A stretch of 64,000 bases of DNA from an uncultured Allomuricauda sp. (GCF_947258355.1 NZ_CAMYIC010000062.1:85454-149453); one strand, 5' to 3'; positions 50,839 through 60,880 are shown, numbered from the stretch's first letter. Translations and numbers: made by a program. Notes: generated by a model from the sequence alone, not told the origin.

Positions 50839-53800
50839 CTATTCTTCGTCCGGAACTATAGATTCCGGAATGCTATCAGTTACTTCCAGTTGTATGGTTG
50901 AATCTCCCATGTCCGGATCCATTGGTATTGGTTCGTCCAACACATCATCTTCTTCATCAACAAACTGCGAGAACATATCGATATATTCATTAAAAATAAT
51001 GGTTTCGGACTCGGCCAGTTGCCTGTCCTCATTTTCGATAAGGATATCTATATTTCTTCGATATGCCTGCATATCGGACAGTATGTCGTCGATTTTATCG
51101 TATTGCTCATCCAAAGGAATATTGGCGTAATATTTCAGATGCTCTTGATAAACTTTTTTAAGTTTTCCGAACAGCTCTCGGGCCTTTTCGGTTTCACCTA
51201 CTTTGTAATACCCATCTACAAAAGGTTCAACAAAAGCATAGTAGCCATAATGGTCTATTGGCATATTGTCCATGGCAATATTGATGACATCCTTGGCCTT
51301 GTCAATTTGGTTTTCAGCGATAAGGGTTTCCATCAGACGGGCCAAATTACTTCGGAATGACAACCCTTGTGAACGTGTTTGGGGGTCATGATAAATTTCG
51401 TCACTTCCAGAGTTGCCCCAGTCCCAATCCTTTACAATATCGTACATCAAATCGGAATCGATACGACCCATTTCAAATGAGTTTCTGTTAGGGGTCTTTA
51501 TGGGCACTAATTTGTACACCAGACCATCCAGCTGAAGGTAATCCTTCATCCAAATGTACTCGGCGCTATCAAAACTTCCTCCCGAGAAATAGATGGGACG
51601 TTTCCAATCGTTGTTGGCAATAAGGTCCAGCATTAATATCCTGTTTTTGGGAAGTGCGCTTTGTGGTAGATCAATATCGATATAATCCACAATTAGGGCA
51701 GAATCTTTTTCTTTTACCAACCCACTTTCCAGTACATTCTTTTTGTTGACAGGAATCCTGATTTTATTGGTCGGGTAGTACACAATATCCAAGGTGCTTT
51801 CTGAATATTGACTCAGGTCAGCTCCTTGGCTACTTAAAATGTGTCTGAATTTGGTTTGGGGTTTATCGCTCCCTATCCAGTTCATAAAATCTTTGATGTT
51901 CCAACGATTGTCGGTAATTCCCCTGTAGTACACAGCATCCCTTGTTCCATAACTATACTTGTCGTGTGTAAGTTGGGAGGGGATAGGGTCGCTCTCGTAG
52001 GCTTTGCGCTTCATTTGATCGATATACCAATCGGTGGCAAACAGACTGGTATTGACCACGCGAACATCGGTTCTATATTTTTCGATTTCTTGGGCATACC
52101 AGATTGGGAATGTATCGTTATCCCCAATGGTAAAGAGTATGGCCCCTGCATCTTCTTGGCATGAGTCGAGATAAGCTTTTGCGGTGGATGGCGCTGTATA
52201 CCTGTCGGAACGGTCGTGATCGTCCCAGTTCTGATATCCCATCAAAAGGGGGACGGCCAATAAACATAAGGTTGTTATGGCAGGTGCAGCAATCTTGGCA
52301 GAAACCAATTTTTTAAATTCTTCAAACAATCCATAAACACCGATTCCTATCCAAATGCAAAAAACGTAGAAAGATCCCACCAGGGAATAATCCCTTTCCC
52401 GGGGTTGGAAGATATAGGGGTTCGTATAAAACTGAATGGCAAGTCCCGTAAACATAAAAAATACGAACAGCACCCAAAACTGTTTTGGGTTTTTGGATAT
52501 TTGAAAGACAATCCCTAGAATTCCCAAAAGTAATGGTAAGAAGAAATAGGTGTTGCGGCCTTTGTTGTTTTTCCAATCACTGGGGAGGTTTTCCTGACTG
52601 CCCAGTCGAATACTATCAATAAAATTGATACCACTTAGCCAATTACCATTTTCATCGTAACGACCTTGGACATCATTCTGTTTTCCAACAAAATTCCACA
52701 TAAAGTACCGCATGTACATGTAACTGAACTGGAAATCGAACAAATATTCCAGGTTTTGCCCTAATGTTGGCGGCTCCACTTCAATGTATTCCCCAAACTC
52801 CCGTAAAAAACGAATGTACTGCTCGCTGTCCAACTCACCTTGGGAGTAAGCTGTTTTAAATTGATTTACAGCTTCGCGAAGGTCATTGTTGGAGATATAT
52901 TCTGATTTAATCCGGAAATCCAACGCTCCGAAATAGCGCATATAGTTTTCGGCATGCTGATCGCTCCACATTCTGGGTAAAATGCCCACGTGTTTTTCGT
53001 TAGGCCCTGGAATAGCTCCTTTGTAATGGTTCACGATGACATATTTCCCCAATTCCAAATCTTTCTCATATTTGGGGCTGTCGTCCCTGTCTTCTCCGGC
53101 AGGAGCAAAGGTGTCTGAATAATACGCTCCGTATACTGGACTGTCCACACCTGGATATTGTTCCCTGTTGTAGTATGCCAGTAAGGCCCTTGCATCGGCA
53201 GGGTTGTTTTCGTTAACCACGGTTTTTGCATTTGCTCTTATGGGTAGCATCAACCAAGAGGAGAAGCCAAGAATAAGGAACATGAGGCAGAGCACGATAA
53301 TGTTCGCATTGTAGTATTTGTTTTTTCGGGTATATCTCAGTCCAAAATAAAAAGCGGCTACAAAAATAAGCCCCATAATAATGGAACCCGAGTTGAAAGG
53401 AAGTCCAATTTCGTTGATAAAGAATACCTCGCTCCAACCGAACAACTCCAACACATAGGTCAAAGAAAATTTATAAACCAATATAAGAACTGCCACTACC
53501 GCTATATTGGCGAGTAGAAAATTCTTTACCGTAGTGGTTTTATATTTTTTGAAGTAATAGAGCAACCCGATGGACGGAATGGCCAAGAATCCCATAAACT
53601 GTATTCCGAAGGTCAGCCCGATTACAAAACAGATAAGCATAAGCCAACGGTGCCCTCTGGGGTCGCCCAAATTGTCTGTCCATTTTAAACCCAACCATAG
53701 CAATAAGGCCATAATTAAACTGGCCATGGCATATACTTCGGTTTCCACGGCATTGAACCAAAAACTATCGGAAAAAGTAAAGGCCAATGCGCCAACAAGT

Positions 53801-54177
53801 CCACTTCCCAATATGGCAATAGCTTTGCTATTTGATAGATTACCTTTTTTGGAGACCATTTTTCCTACTAAATTGGTTATGGTCCAAAAGGTGAACAAAA
53901 CGGCAAATGCACTTGAAACAATGGATACCGCATTGACCATGAGCGCTATTTTGGTTTCATCACCAAAGGCAAACATGGCAAAAAAGGCACCTATCATTTG
54001 TAGCAATGGAGCTCCCGGAGGATGCCCTACTTGCAATTTTGCAGATGTGGAAATATACTCCCCTGCATCCCAAAAACTTCCTGTGGGTTCAACGGTCAGG
54101 GCATAAACTATAAACGCGATTGCGAAGGAAACCCACCCGAGGATGGTGTCCCATTTTTTGAAGTCTTTTGCAAACAT
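50839..54177 (-). CDS. DUF2723 (GT117-type) membrane protein
   Basis: A 1112-residue protein. The first half is polytopic, beginning at FKKWDTILGWVSFAIAFIVYALTVEPTGS, with the signature FWDAGEYISTSAKLQVGHPPGAPL (in two parts: FWDAGEYI and VGHPPGAPL) of DUF2723, a GT-C-like family related to protein O-mannosyltransferases. The second half is soluble, with SGGSFDSAEY and C-terminal helical repeats (EKARELFGKLKKVYQEHLKYY) and an acidic end. It probably transfers a lipid-linked sugar outside the inner membrane, acceptor unknown. The ATG at 54177 is chosen since the longer frame would cover tRNA-Gln on the opposite strand. Confidence 0.85.
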   Translation of the reverse strand: MFAKDFKKWDTILGWVSFAIAFIVYALTVEPTGSFWDAGEYISTSAKLQVGHPPGAPLLQMIGAFFAMFAFGDETKIALMVNAVSIVSSAFAVLFTFWTITNLVGKMVSKKGNLSNSKAIAILGSGLVGALAFTFSDSFWFNAVETEVYAMASLIMALLLWLGLKWTDNLGDPRGHRWLMLICFVIGLTFGIQFMGFLAIPSIGLLYYFKKYKTTTVKNFLLANIAVVAVLILVYKFSLTYVLELFGWSEVFFINEIGLPFNSGSIIMGLIFVAAFYFGLRYTRKNKYYNANIIVLCLMFLILGFSSWLMLPIRANAKTVVNENNPADARALLAYYNREQYPGVDSPVYGAYYSDTFAPAGEDRDDSPKYEKDLELGKYVIVNHYKGAIPGPNEKHVGILPRMWSDQHAENYMRYFGALDFRIKSEYISNNDLREAVNQFKTAYSQGELDSEQYIRFLREFGEYIEVEPPTLGQNLEYLFDFQFSYMYMRYFMWNFVGKQNDVQGRYDENGNWLSGINFIDSIRLGSQENLPSDWKNNKGRNTYFFLPLLLGILGIVFQISKNPKQFWVLFVFFMFTGLAIQFYTNPYIFQPRERDYSLVGSFYVFCIWIGIGVYGLFEEFKKLVSAKIAAPAITTLCLLAVPLLMGYQNWDDHDRSDRYTAPSTAKAYLDSCQEDAGAILFTIGDNDTFPIWYAQEIEKYRTDVRVVNTSLFATDWYIDQMKRKAYESDPIPSQLTHDKYSYGTRDAVYYRGITDNRWNIKDFMNWIGSDKPQTKFRHILSSQGADLSQYSESTLDIVYYPTNKIRIPVNKKNVLESGLVKEKDSALIVDYIDIDLPQSALPKNRILMLDLIANNDWKRPIYFSGGSFDSAEYIWMKDYLQLDGLVYKLVPIKTPNRNSFEMGRIDSDLMYDIVKDWDWGNSGSDEIYHDPQTRSQGLSFRSNLARLMETLIAENQIDKAKDVINIAMDNMPIDHYGYYAFVEPFVDGYYKVGETEKARELFGKLKKVYQEHLKYYANIPLDEQYDKIDDILSDMQAYRRNIDILIENEDRQLAESETIIFNEYIDMFSQFVDEEDDVLDEPIPMDPDMGDSTIQLEVTDSIPESIVPDEE

Positions 54178-54298
54178 AGAGTTGGTTGTTAACCGAATTG
54201 TGGCGAATTTAGTAAATATAGCACAGAAGCCTAACCCTTTTTGGAAAACCTTTAACACGGGTGTTAAAGAAAAATAGCGTGTATTCTTGCCAAAAATA

Positions 54299-54329
54299 TT
54301 TGTTGAAACCAAAGTTTGTTTTAAATTTG
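54299..54329 (+). promoter_or_regulatory. Promoter for tRNA-Gln, -33 TTTG and -7 TAAATTTG
   Basis: TTTG at 54299-54302, 19 bp, TAAATTTG at 54322-54329: a full match to the Bacteroidota consensus, 18 bp before the tRNA. Confidence 0.7.
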
Positions 54330-54347
54330 CACGCTCAAATACGGTAC

Positions 54348-54419
54348 TGACCCATGGTGTAATTGGCAACACAGCTGGTTTTGGTCCAGTCGTTCTAGGT
54401 TCGAGTCCTAGTGGGTCAA
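54348..54419 (+). tRNA. tRNA-Gln (anticodon TTG)
   Basis: Acceptor arms TGACCCA (54348-54354) and TGGGTCA (54412-54418), discriminator A. The anticodon loop TTTTGGT gives TTG; the T arm contains GGTTCGAGTCC. CCA is not encoded. It is a single-copy gene between DUF2723 and the AraC remnant. Confidence 0.95.
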
Positions 54420-54485
54420 CGGAAAGCCCTGCAAATGCAAATTTGCAGGGCTTGTTTTTTTTTAATAAGGTCGAGTCCAATTGCA

Positions 54486-54761
54486 TTAACTCAACATCCT
54501 GCACTCATTCGGTGTATGACTCACCTGTTTCTTAAATAAGCGACTGAAATGTTGTGGGTACTTAAACCCCAGTTCGTAGACAATCTCACCTATCGATTTG
54601 TTAGGGTCGAATACTTTTTCCTTGGCAAAGTCGATAAGTTTATTTTAAATGTATTCTTGTGCGGAGTAACCAGTTTCTTTTTTAACCAAATCACCAAAAT
54701 AATTTGGGGATAAGTTCAACTCCTCTCTTTTGAAGCAAACCTGTAATAATGGTAGGAACAT
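54486..54761 (-). pseudogene. Decayed C-terminal half of an AraC family regulator
   Basis: The minus strand encodes the two helix-turn-helix motifs of an AraC protein: first LNLSPNYFGDLVKKETGYS, then IGEIVYELGFKYPQHFSRLF and the ending HTPNECRMLS followed by TAA (54486-54488). Between them is an in-frame TAA at 54645-54647, in the segment AQEYI-stop-NKLIDF, where related proteins read AQEYIQNK. Upstream of ATG 54761 the N-terminal ligand-binding half is missing. So the gene is truncated and interrupted. The intact AraC gene at 60026 is a different protein. The remnant lies between tRNA-Gln and the second DUF5916 gene. Confidence 0.85.
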
Positions 54762-54845
54762 CCGTAACTTGGGTACTGCACTATATCCAATGAGCTATTA
54801 TATTTGTTGGGAAAGACCATAGGGTAAAGACAAATTAGTATTGCA

Positions 54846-57047
54846 ATGCAAAAACCGATTAACTTCTTAGTTGCTATTTTGATGGTTGTTTTTTGGAGTA
54901 AAGCCATGGCACAAGTACCCCAAAAGACGGTTATGGCCAAGTATATCACCAATACAATTGAATTGGATGGTGTTTTGGACGAGCCGATTTGGCAAACAGC
55001 GGAAGTGGCCGGTGATTTTCAACAGTTTTTTCCATCAGATCAAGTGGCGGCCGAATACCCTACAGAAATCAGGTTGCTCTATTCCGATACCCATTTGTAT
55101 GTTGGAATCTACGCAGAAAAACCGCCGGGAGATTATGTGGTTTCTACCCTACGAAGGGATTTTGGGGCACTTTCCAATGACAACATATCACTGTTGTTCG
55201 ATACCTTTAGTGATGGTACAACCGCCTATTTTTTTGGGGTTACTCCTTATGGTGTGCTTCGTGAAGGATTGGTTTCTGATGGGGGCAATGATTTTAACAA
55301 TACATGGGACATCAAATGGCAAGCGGAAGCTACTCGATTTGATGACCACTTCGTCATCGAGATTGCCATACCTTTTACCTCCCTTAAATTCGTAGAGGGG
55401 GCTACGAGTTGGCGATTTAGGCCTTACCGCTGGAACAATCAGGCCAACCAGCAGGATACTTGGGTAAAGGTTCCCCAAAATCAAACCCTATCAAGTTTGG
55501 CCGATATGGGAATCCTTCGTTTTGAAAAACCATTGGGGAGATCAAGAACTCCTTTTGCCGTGATTCCCTATATAAATGTCTTGGCCGATAAGGATTTTGA
55601 AACAGATGTTGCCCAAACCTCGTTTAAAACAGGAGGGGATGCCAAGGTAGCCATAGGTAATGGAATGAATCTGGATTTGACTTTAAATCCGGATTTCTCC
55701 AATGTGGAAGTGGATGATATTTTCACCAATCTTACCCGTTTTGAGGTGCGTTTGCCAGAAAAACGTCAATTTTTTATCGATAACAGCGATCTTTTCGAGA
55801 ATTTCGGCAATACTTTTAATGAAGCAAGACCATTCTTTTCAAGAAGGATTGGATTGGCCCGAGATACATTGGGGAACCTTATCCAAAATGATATTATAGC
55901 AGGCGCCCGCTTAAGTGGGAAATTGGACAACAATTGGCGTTTGGGTTTTTTGAATATCCAAACTGCAAAGGATAAGGCCAACGAAATACCATCGAACAAT
56001 AATATGATGATCACCTTACAACGAAAAATTGGTAAGCGTTCCAATATCGGGGCTTTTTGGGTGAACCGTCAAGCAATCGGGAATGATGATTTTTTGGAGC
56101 CAGATGAAGAATTCAACAGGGTTTTTGGTGTGGATTATAATTTGGCCTCCGCCGACAATATTTGGAATGGAAGGTTCTATCTCCATAAATCATTTCAGCC
56201 GAACGACCGGGTGGGTAATTTTTCAGCCCAGGGCACAGTAACGTATAATCCCCGTCATTGGGATATCACTCAAGATCTTGTGTACATCGATGAAGATTTT
56301 AGGGCCGACCTTGGTTTTGTTCCACGTACCGACCGCTTAAAATGGGGAAGTGGCATCAATTATATCATTTATGACAATTCAGAAGTATTCAATACCCATT
56401 CCCCAGGCTTCCTATCCATTATTTATTGGAGGCCAAGTCTAGATTATAAAAAGACGGACCACATGTATCGCTTTGGTTGGGAGACCGCATTCAGGAACCA
56501 AGCTAGATTTGAAGCCAGATTTTCCAACAACTTCATTTATTTAGCCGAGCCCTTTGATCCTACGCGTTCACCAGGAGCCGAACCATTGCCGGGCGACACT
56601 GGATACCATTTCAATCAGTTTACGCTTACCTACGAGTCCAACCAAACCAATGTGTTCACCTATAATATGGAAACCACCTTGGGACGTTTTTTCAATGGCG
56701 ACATAACAGCGGTAAGAGGGCAAATAGGTTTGCGTATCCAGCCAAAGGCACAATTTAGTTTGGGATTTGATTATAACAGAATAGCATTGCCGGAACCCTA
56801 TGCCCAAGCGGACATATTTTTTACCACATTCCGTGCCGACATTACATTTAGTAAAAAACTTTTTTGGTCCACCTTGGCACAATACAGTGATCGCCAAGAA
56901 AATTTAGGGATCAATTCAAGGTTGCAATGGCGATTTGCACAACTTTCCGATTTATTCTTGGTATATAACGATAATTACTTTACGGGAGAATTTGGTCCTC
57001 GTTTCAGGTCAATAAACTTAAAGCTAACATACTGGTTGAATTTGTAG
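54846..57047 (+). CDS. Second DUF5916 outer-membrane protein with CBM9-like domain
   Basis: A 733-residue protein with a signal peptide (INFLVAILMVVFWSKAMAQ). The CBM9-like part reads ELDGVLDEPIWQTAEVAGDF and LYVGIYAEKPPGDYV (about residues 30-200). The DUF5916 part has LTLNPDFSNVEVDD, LPEKRQFFIDNSDLF and RPFFSRRIGLA, then a predicted beta-barrel to RSINLKLTYWLNL. The same motif set as the protein at 27803 but 150 residues shorter. The role is unknown; the pattern suggests a substrate-binding outer-membrane barrel. The following molybdenum hydroxylase genes start 110 bp later, so they may or may not be linked. Confidence 0.82.
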   Translation: MQKPINFLVAILMVVFWSKAMAQVPQKTVMAKYITNTIELDGVLDEPIWQTAEVAGDFQQFFPSDQVAAEYPTEIRLLYSDTHLYVGIYAEKPPGDYVVSTLRRDFGALSNDNISLLFDTFSDGTTAYFFGVTPYGVLREGLVSDGGNDFNNTWDIKWQAEATRFDDHFVIEIAIPFTSLKFVEGATSWRFRPYRWNNQANQQDTWVKVPQNQTLSSLADMGILRFEKPLGRSRTPFAVIPYINVLADKDFETDVAQTSFKTGGDAKVAIGNGMNLDLTLNPDFSNVEVDDIFTNLTRFEVRLPEKRQFFIDNSDLFENFGNTFNEARPFFSRRIGLARDTLGNLIQNDIIAGARLSGKLDNNWRLGFLNIQTAKDKANEIPSNNNMMITLQRKIGKRSNIGAFWVNRQAIGNDDFLEPDEEFNRVFGVDYNLASADNIWNGRFYLHKSFQPNDRVGNFSAQGTVTYNPRHWDITQDLVYIDEDFRADLGFVPRTDRLKWGSGINYIIYDNSEVFNTHSPGFLSIIYWRPSLDYKKTDHMYRFGWETAFRNQARFEARFSNNFIYLAEPFDPTRSPGAEPLPGDTGYHFNQFTLTYESNQTNVFTYNMETTLGRFFNGDITAVRGQIGLRIQPKAQFSLGFDYNRIALPEPYAQADIFFTTFRADITFSKKLFWSTLAQYSDRQENLGINSRLQWRFAQLSDLFLVYNDNYFTGEFGPRFRSINLKLTYWLNL

Positions 57048-57156
57048 CAACCAAATATTTTAAATGTTTAATATTTAACATATTGGATGAAATTCTATTC
57101 ATTATAAACTTGAATTTAATAGGGTTTTATTTGTAATTTAAAGCAAACACTTAAAA

Positions 57157-57615
57157 ATGGCAAAATACACACTCAATATCAACGGCAAAATTCATGAGGT
57201 GGAAGCAGATCCATCAACTCCCATGCTTTGGGTACTTCGTGATCATTTAAATCTTGTAGGTACAAAATATGGATGTGGAATCGCACAATGTGGTTCATGT
57301 ACAATTCATTTGGAAGGTACTGCTACACGAGCCTGTATGCTTACCGTGGCTTCGGTAGGAAATCAAAGCATTACGACCATTGAAGGCTTGTCCGAAGAAG
57401 GTGACCACCCTGTTCAAAAAGCATGGTTGGAAGTGGATGTGCCCCAATGCGGATATTGCCAAGCTGGTCAAATAATGACGGCTTCTGCCCTTTTGGAGAA
57501 AAACCCCAGCCCGAGCGATGAAGAAATTGAAATGGCCATGAACGGAAATATATGCCGTTGCGGAACTTATACACGAATCAAAAAGGCCGTGAAATTGGCA
57601 GCCGGCTCCAAATAA
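57157..57615 (+). CDS. 2Fe-2S subunit of a molybdenum hydroxylase (IorA type)
   Basis: A 152-residue small subunit with two 2Fe-2S clusters. The plant-ferredoxin-type cluster is held by C40, C45, C48 and C60 ([16 protein letters not shown]), the second by C98, C101, C133 and C135 ([20 protein letters not shown]). This is the isoquinoline 1-oxidoreductase alpha/CoxS pattern; it passes electrons from the Mo centre. It has no signal of its own and would be co-exported with the Tat-carrying large subunit. The large subunit gene starts 32 bp later. Confidence 0.92.
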   Translation: MAKYTLNINGKIHEVEADPSTPMLWVLRDHLNLVGTKYGCGIAQCGSCTIHLEGTATRACMLTVASVGNQSITTIEGLSEEGDHPVQKAWLEVDVPQCGYCQAGQIMTASALLEKNPSPSDEEIEMAMNGNICRCGTYTRIKKAVKLAAGSK

Positions 57616-57647
57616 GAGCTTACCTAATCATCTAAAACTACCACGAC

Positions 57648-59921
57648 ATGTCACAACAAAACGAAAATAACACCATTGGAAGAAGAGCCTTTTTGCGAAA
57701 TTCCAGTTTAGCAGGGGGCGGACTCATTTTGGGTTTTAGCTGGCTGAATTCTTGCAAGCCTAAAGTTGCAGAAGCTGTAGGTATGGAAATTGAAATGCCC
57801 GAAGAGTGGTACGAAATCAATTCGTATCTGAAAATCGGAGAAAACGGAGTAGCCACCATTTATTGTCCAAATCCTGAATTTGGGCAAGGGGTTATGACTT
57901 CCATGCCCATGTTGGTAGCAGAGGAACTGGACATTGCTTGGGAAAAGGTAATGGTAGAGATTGCACCTTATGATGCAGAAGTCTACGGAAGACAATTTAC
58001 AGGTGGCAGTCAAGGTATACGCACAAGGTGGGAAGGCCTCAGAACAGTAGGGGCCTCGGCCAAGCAAATGCTTAAGGAAGCAGCGGCGAAACAATGGGAG
58101 GTACCCGTATCAGAAATATCGACTGCTGATGGCGTATTGACCCATGATCCAACTGGAAATACATTGGGCTATGGTGATGTGGCCTCTGCAGCTATGGAAA
58201 TTACCGTACCTGAGGAGGTTACCTTAAAGTCCCCCAAAGAGTTTAAGATCATTAGCAATTCCAAAAAGAATGTAGAAGGGAAACAAATAGTGACGGGAAA
58301 ACCCATGTTTGGGGTGGATTATCAGTATGAAGGAGCTTTGGTGGCCATGGCAGCCCATCCGCCTGCTTTTGGATTAAAATTGAAATCCTTTGATGCCACA
58401 CAGGCCAAATCCATGCCCGGAATCGTGGATGTTTTCCAAATCAAGACCTATGCCGATGATTACCAGAGAAACTTTTTTGATACAAATGCCTTTACGGATT
58501 TGGTTGTAGTGGTCGGTAAATCCACATGGGAAGTAATGAACGCCAAAAAGAAGTTGGATGTAGAGTGGGAGCCATTTGCTGATTATGAATACTCAGCAGA
58601 TAGATTTGGGAATAAATCCCAAGTAAAAGTTCCCAGTGGTCTCGAAAGTACGGATGCGCATTACGCCAAAATGGAAGAACTGGCGGCAAAACCAGGACAG
58701 GTGGTCAGAAAAGATGGAGACCCTGATGAAGCATTTAAAAAAGCCGCAAAAGTTATTGAAAGAAGTTATACCTGCCCATTTTTGGCACATAATTGCATGG
58801 AACCTATGAATTTCTTTGCCCATGTTACCGATGATGGCGCAAAATTAGCAGGACCCTTGCAGGCACCCATGTTGATAGAGGGAGCCATTGCAGCCAGCCT
58901 AGGTCTTCCCCCGGAAAAGGTGGATATTGAAATGACCCGAATGGGAGGAGGTTTTGGAAGAAGAGCCTATGCCCACTATGCTGTTGAGGCGGGATTGATT
59001 TCCAAAAAAGTAAAAGCTCCGGTAAAATTGGTCTATTCTAGGGAAGATGATATGACCTTCGGTATTTACAGACCATCTTACCAAGCAACTTATCGAGCAG
59101 CTTTGGATGAAAATAATAATTTGGTCGCGTTCCATGTAAAAGCGGGAGGAATTCCCGAAACCCCTATTTTTGCGGATAGATTTCCAGCAGGTGCTGTAGA
59201 CAATTATATGGCCGAACAATGGGAGCATAATTCAAATATCACTATTGGTGCCTTCCGAGCACCAAGATCAAACTTTATGGCCGGTGTTGAGCAAGCTTTT
59301 TTGGATGAGGTTGCTGAGTTGGCAGGCAAAGACCCTATAGCATTTAGATTGGAACTTTTGGATAGGGCTATGACAAATCCTGTGGGCGAGAATAATGATT
59401 ATGAGGCAGATAGATTAGCCGGTGTTTTAAAATTGGTGAGGGACAAATCCGATTGGGGAACCGAAAAGCAGGGAGTTTTCCGTGGTGTGGCGGCATATTT
59501 CTGCCATAATACCTATGCGGCCCATGTAATTGATGTGGTGAAGGCCAATGATGGTACACCTCGTGTGGAAAATGCGGTTTGTGCCATGGATTGTGGTATC
59601 GTAGTCAATCCCGATGCTGCTGCGAACATGTGTGAAGGAGGTATTGTGGATGGTGTGGGAAATGCCATGTATGGAGGACTTACCTTTAGGGACGGAGCTA
59701 CCCAACAGGATAATTTTGACAAATATCGTATCATAAGGCATAGCGAAGCACCCAAGAATATCGAGGTACATTTTGTACAGAACGAAATTGACCCAACGGG
59801 ATTGGGAGAACCACCATTTCCACCTGTAATGGGGGCTTTGGCCAATGCCCTTTACAAAGCTGAAGGAAGAAGATTTTACAATCAACCCTTTATCTCCGAC
59901 AAACCTGAATTGATCGGGTAG
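57648..59921 (+). CDS. Molybdopterin-binding subunit of a molybdenum hydroxylase (IorB type)
   Basis: A 757-residue protein. A twin-arginine signal (GRRAFLRNSSLAGGG) precedes LNSC, so it is exported by Tat and perhaps lipidated. The body has the IorB/aldehyde-dehydrogenase pattern: GQGVMTSMPMLVAEELD, FTGGSQGIRTRWEGLR, TRMGGGFGRRAYAHY (cofactor), GAFRAPRSNFMAGVEQAFLDE and the catalytic-glutamate region DPTGLGEPPFPP near the end. With the IorA-type partner it forms a periplasmic two-subunit hydroxylase/dehydrogenase of aldehydes or N-heterocycles; the substrate is unknown. A cytochrome c subunit is not adjacent. Confidence 0.9.
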   Translation: MSQQNENNTIGRRAFLRNSSLAGGGLILGFSWLNSCKPKVAEAVGMEIEMPEEWYEINSYLKIGENGVATIYCPNPEFGQGVMTSMPMLVAEELDIAWEKVMVEIAPYDAEVYGRQFTGGSQGIRTRWEGLRTVGASAKQMLKEAAAKQWEVPVSEISTADGVLTHDPTGNTLGYGDVASAAMEITVPEEVTLKSPKEFKIISNSKKNVEGKQIVTGKPMFGVDYQYEGALVAMAAHPPAFGLKLKSFDATQAKSMPGIVDVFQIKTYADDYQRNFFDTNAFTDLVVVVGKSTWEVMNAKKKLDVEWEPFADYEYSADRFGNKSQVKVPSGLESTDAHYAKMEELAAKPGQVVRKDGDPDEAFKKAAKVIERSYTCPFLAHNCMEPMNFFAHVTDDGAKLAGPLQAPMLIEGAIAASLGLPPEKVDIEMTRMGGGFGRRAYAHYAVEAGLISKKVKAPVKLVYSREDDMTFGIYRPSYQATYRAALDENNNLVAFHVKAGGIPETPIFADRFPAGAVDNYMAEQWEHNSNITIGAFRAPRSNFMAGVEQAFLDEVAELAGKDPIAFRLELLDRAMTNPVGENNDYEADRLAGVLKLVRDKSDWGTEKQGVFRGVAAYFCHNTYAAHVIDVVKANDGTPRVENAVCAMDCGIVVNPDAAANMCEGGIVDGVGNAMYGGLTFRDGATQQDNFDKYRIIRHSEAPKNIEVHFVQNEIDPTGLGEPPFPPVMGALANALYKAEGRRFYNQPFISDKPELIG

Positions 59922-59983
59922 GGTCAAAATGGTTTTCTAGCGTGCAAAATGAATTAACAGAGACTCTCTTTCGGTAAGAATGG

Positions 59984-59991
59984 TAATTTTG
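59984..59991 (+). promoter_or_regulatory. -7 promoter element TAATTTTG for the AraC gene
   Basis: Exact TAnnTTTG, 34 bp before the ATG at 60026. No good -33. Confidence 0.45.
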
Positions 59992-60025
59992 GGTTGATTA
60001 TCTTTAAGAGGTATTTTGAATCATT

Positions 60026-60880
60026 ATGACTCGGGACTTTATAGATATCAACGATTTTACCATTTTGGTGGAGGAAGCCACAAGTGAGAATAGTATCGTG
60101 GATGCCTGCCAATTTGATGAACCTGTGGTTGCGGTAGCATTTTATGGCTCTGGAAATGTGGACCTAACCGTAAAATATGGTAAAAAATCCAAGGAGTTCA
60201 ATTATACCAAAGGGTTGGCTCTATCATTTTATGCAGACTCGAATGTTGGGTTTGAGCATACTGTTTCCCCAGAAAAGCCATTGCGATGTGTGCTCATAGC
60301 AACTGCCCTGAGAAATTTGGAGAATCTGCCCAATGAAGAAGGGGAGATTTTCTCCTCGTTATTGAATGAATTGGTGAATCCATCCGATCATTATGTAGAA
60401 GGCCCTAAATTTTTTATGACTCCCGATATGGACCGTATTGTGGATTCGGTTTTCAATATGAAATACCATGGTAAAACCAAAATGATGTTTTTCCGAAGCC
60501 AAATGACTACTTTGTTATCTCATTTTTTTGGGCAATTGGCCACACTCCAAACAGAAAAAATCAATACTACAGAACGGGACAAGTTATACAAGGCCAAGGA
60601 AATCTTGATCAACAACTTGGACAACCCACCTTCGCTATCCGAGCTATCTCTCCAAATAGGCCTCAACAGTTATAACCTTAAGAAGAATTTTAAGGAGCTT
60701 TTCGGGGTACCCGTATTTAAATATCTGCAAAACGAACGGTTGAAAACGGCGCATGAACTGATCAGTAGTCAAGAAGCCACCGTTCAAGAGGCGGCCTGGC
60801 ACGTGGGCTACGATAGTTTAAGCTCCTTCTCCAATGCCTTCGAGAAAAAATTCGGTTACCGCCCAAGCCAAATCAAGTAA
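60026..60880 (+). CDS. AraC family transcriptional regulator
   Basis: A 284-residue regulator. The N-terminal half (residues 1-185) is a cupin-like sensor domain without a familiar signature. The C-terminal DNA-binding domain (190-284) has both helix-turn-helix motifs: PPSLSELSLQIGLNSYNLKKNF and EAAWHVGYDSLSSFSNAFEKKF, ending GYRPSQIK. Length is normal. It precedes the DUF5367-DUF1772-NmrA group by 91 bp and may control it or the molybdenum hydroxylase upstream; neither is shown by sequence. Confidence 0.9.
   Translation: MTRDFIDINDFTILVEEATSENSIVDACQFDEPVVAVAFYGSGNVDLTVKYGKKSKEFNYTKGLALSFYADSNVGFEHTVSPEKPLRCVLIATALRNLENLPNEEGEIFSSLLNELVNPSDHYVEGPKFFMTPDMDRIVDSVFNMKYHGKTKMMFFRSQMTTLLSHFFGQLATLQTEKINTTERDKLYKAKEILINNLDNPPSLSELSLQIGLNSYNLKKNFKELFGVPVFKYLQNERLKTAHELISSQEATVQEAAWHVGYDSLSSFSNAFEKKFGYRPSQIK

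Noticed and set aside
53570..54106. 178-codon plus-strand frame inside the DUF2723 gene
   Set aside because: Antisense to the hydrophobic N-terminal half of a well-supported gene; no domain recognised.
54505..54845. Reading the minus-strand frame 54716-54952 as a gene
   Set aside because: It is mostly the reverse of the DUF5916 signal peptide; the real signal on this strand is the AraC remnant in another frame.
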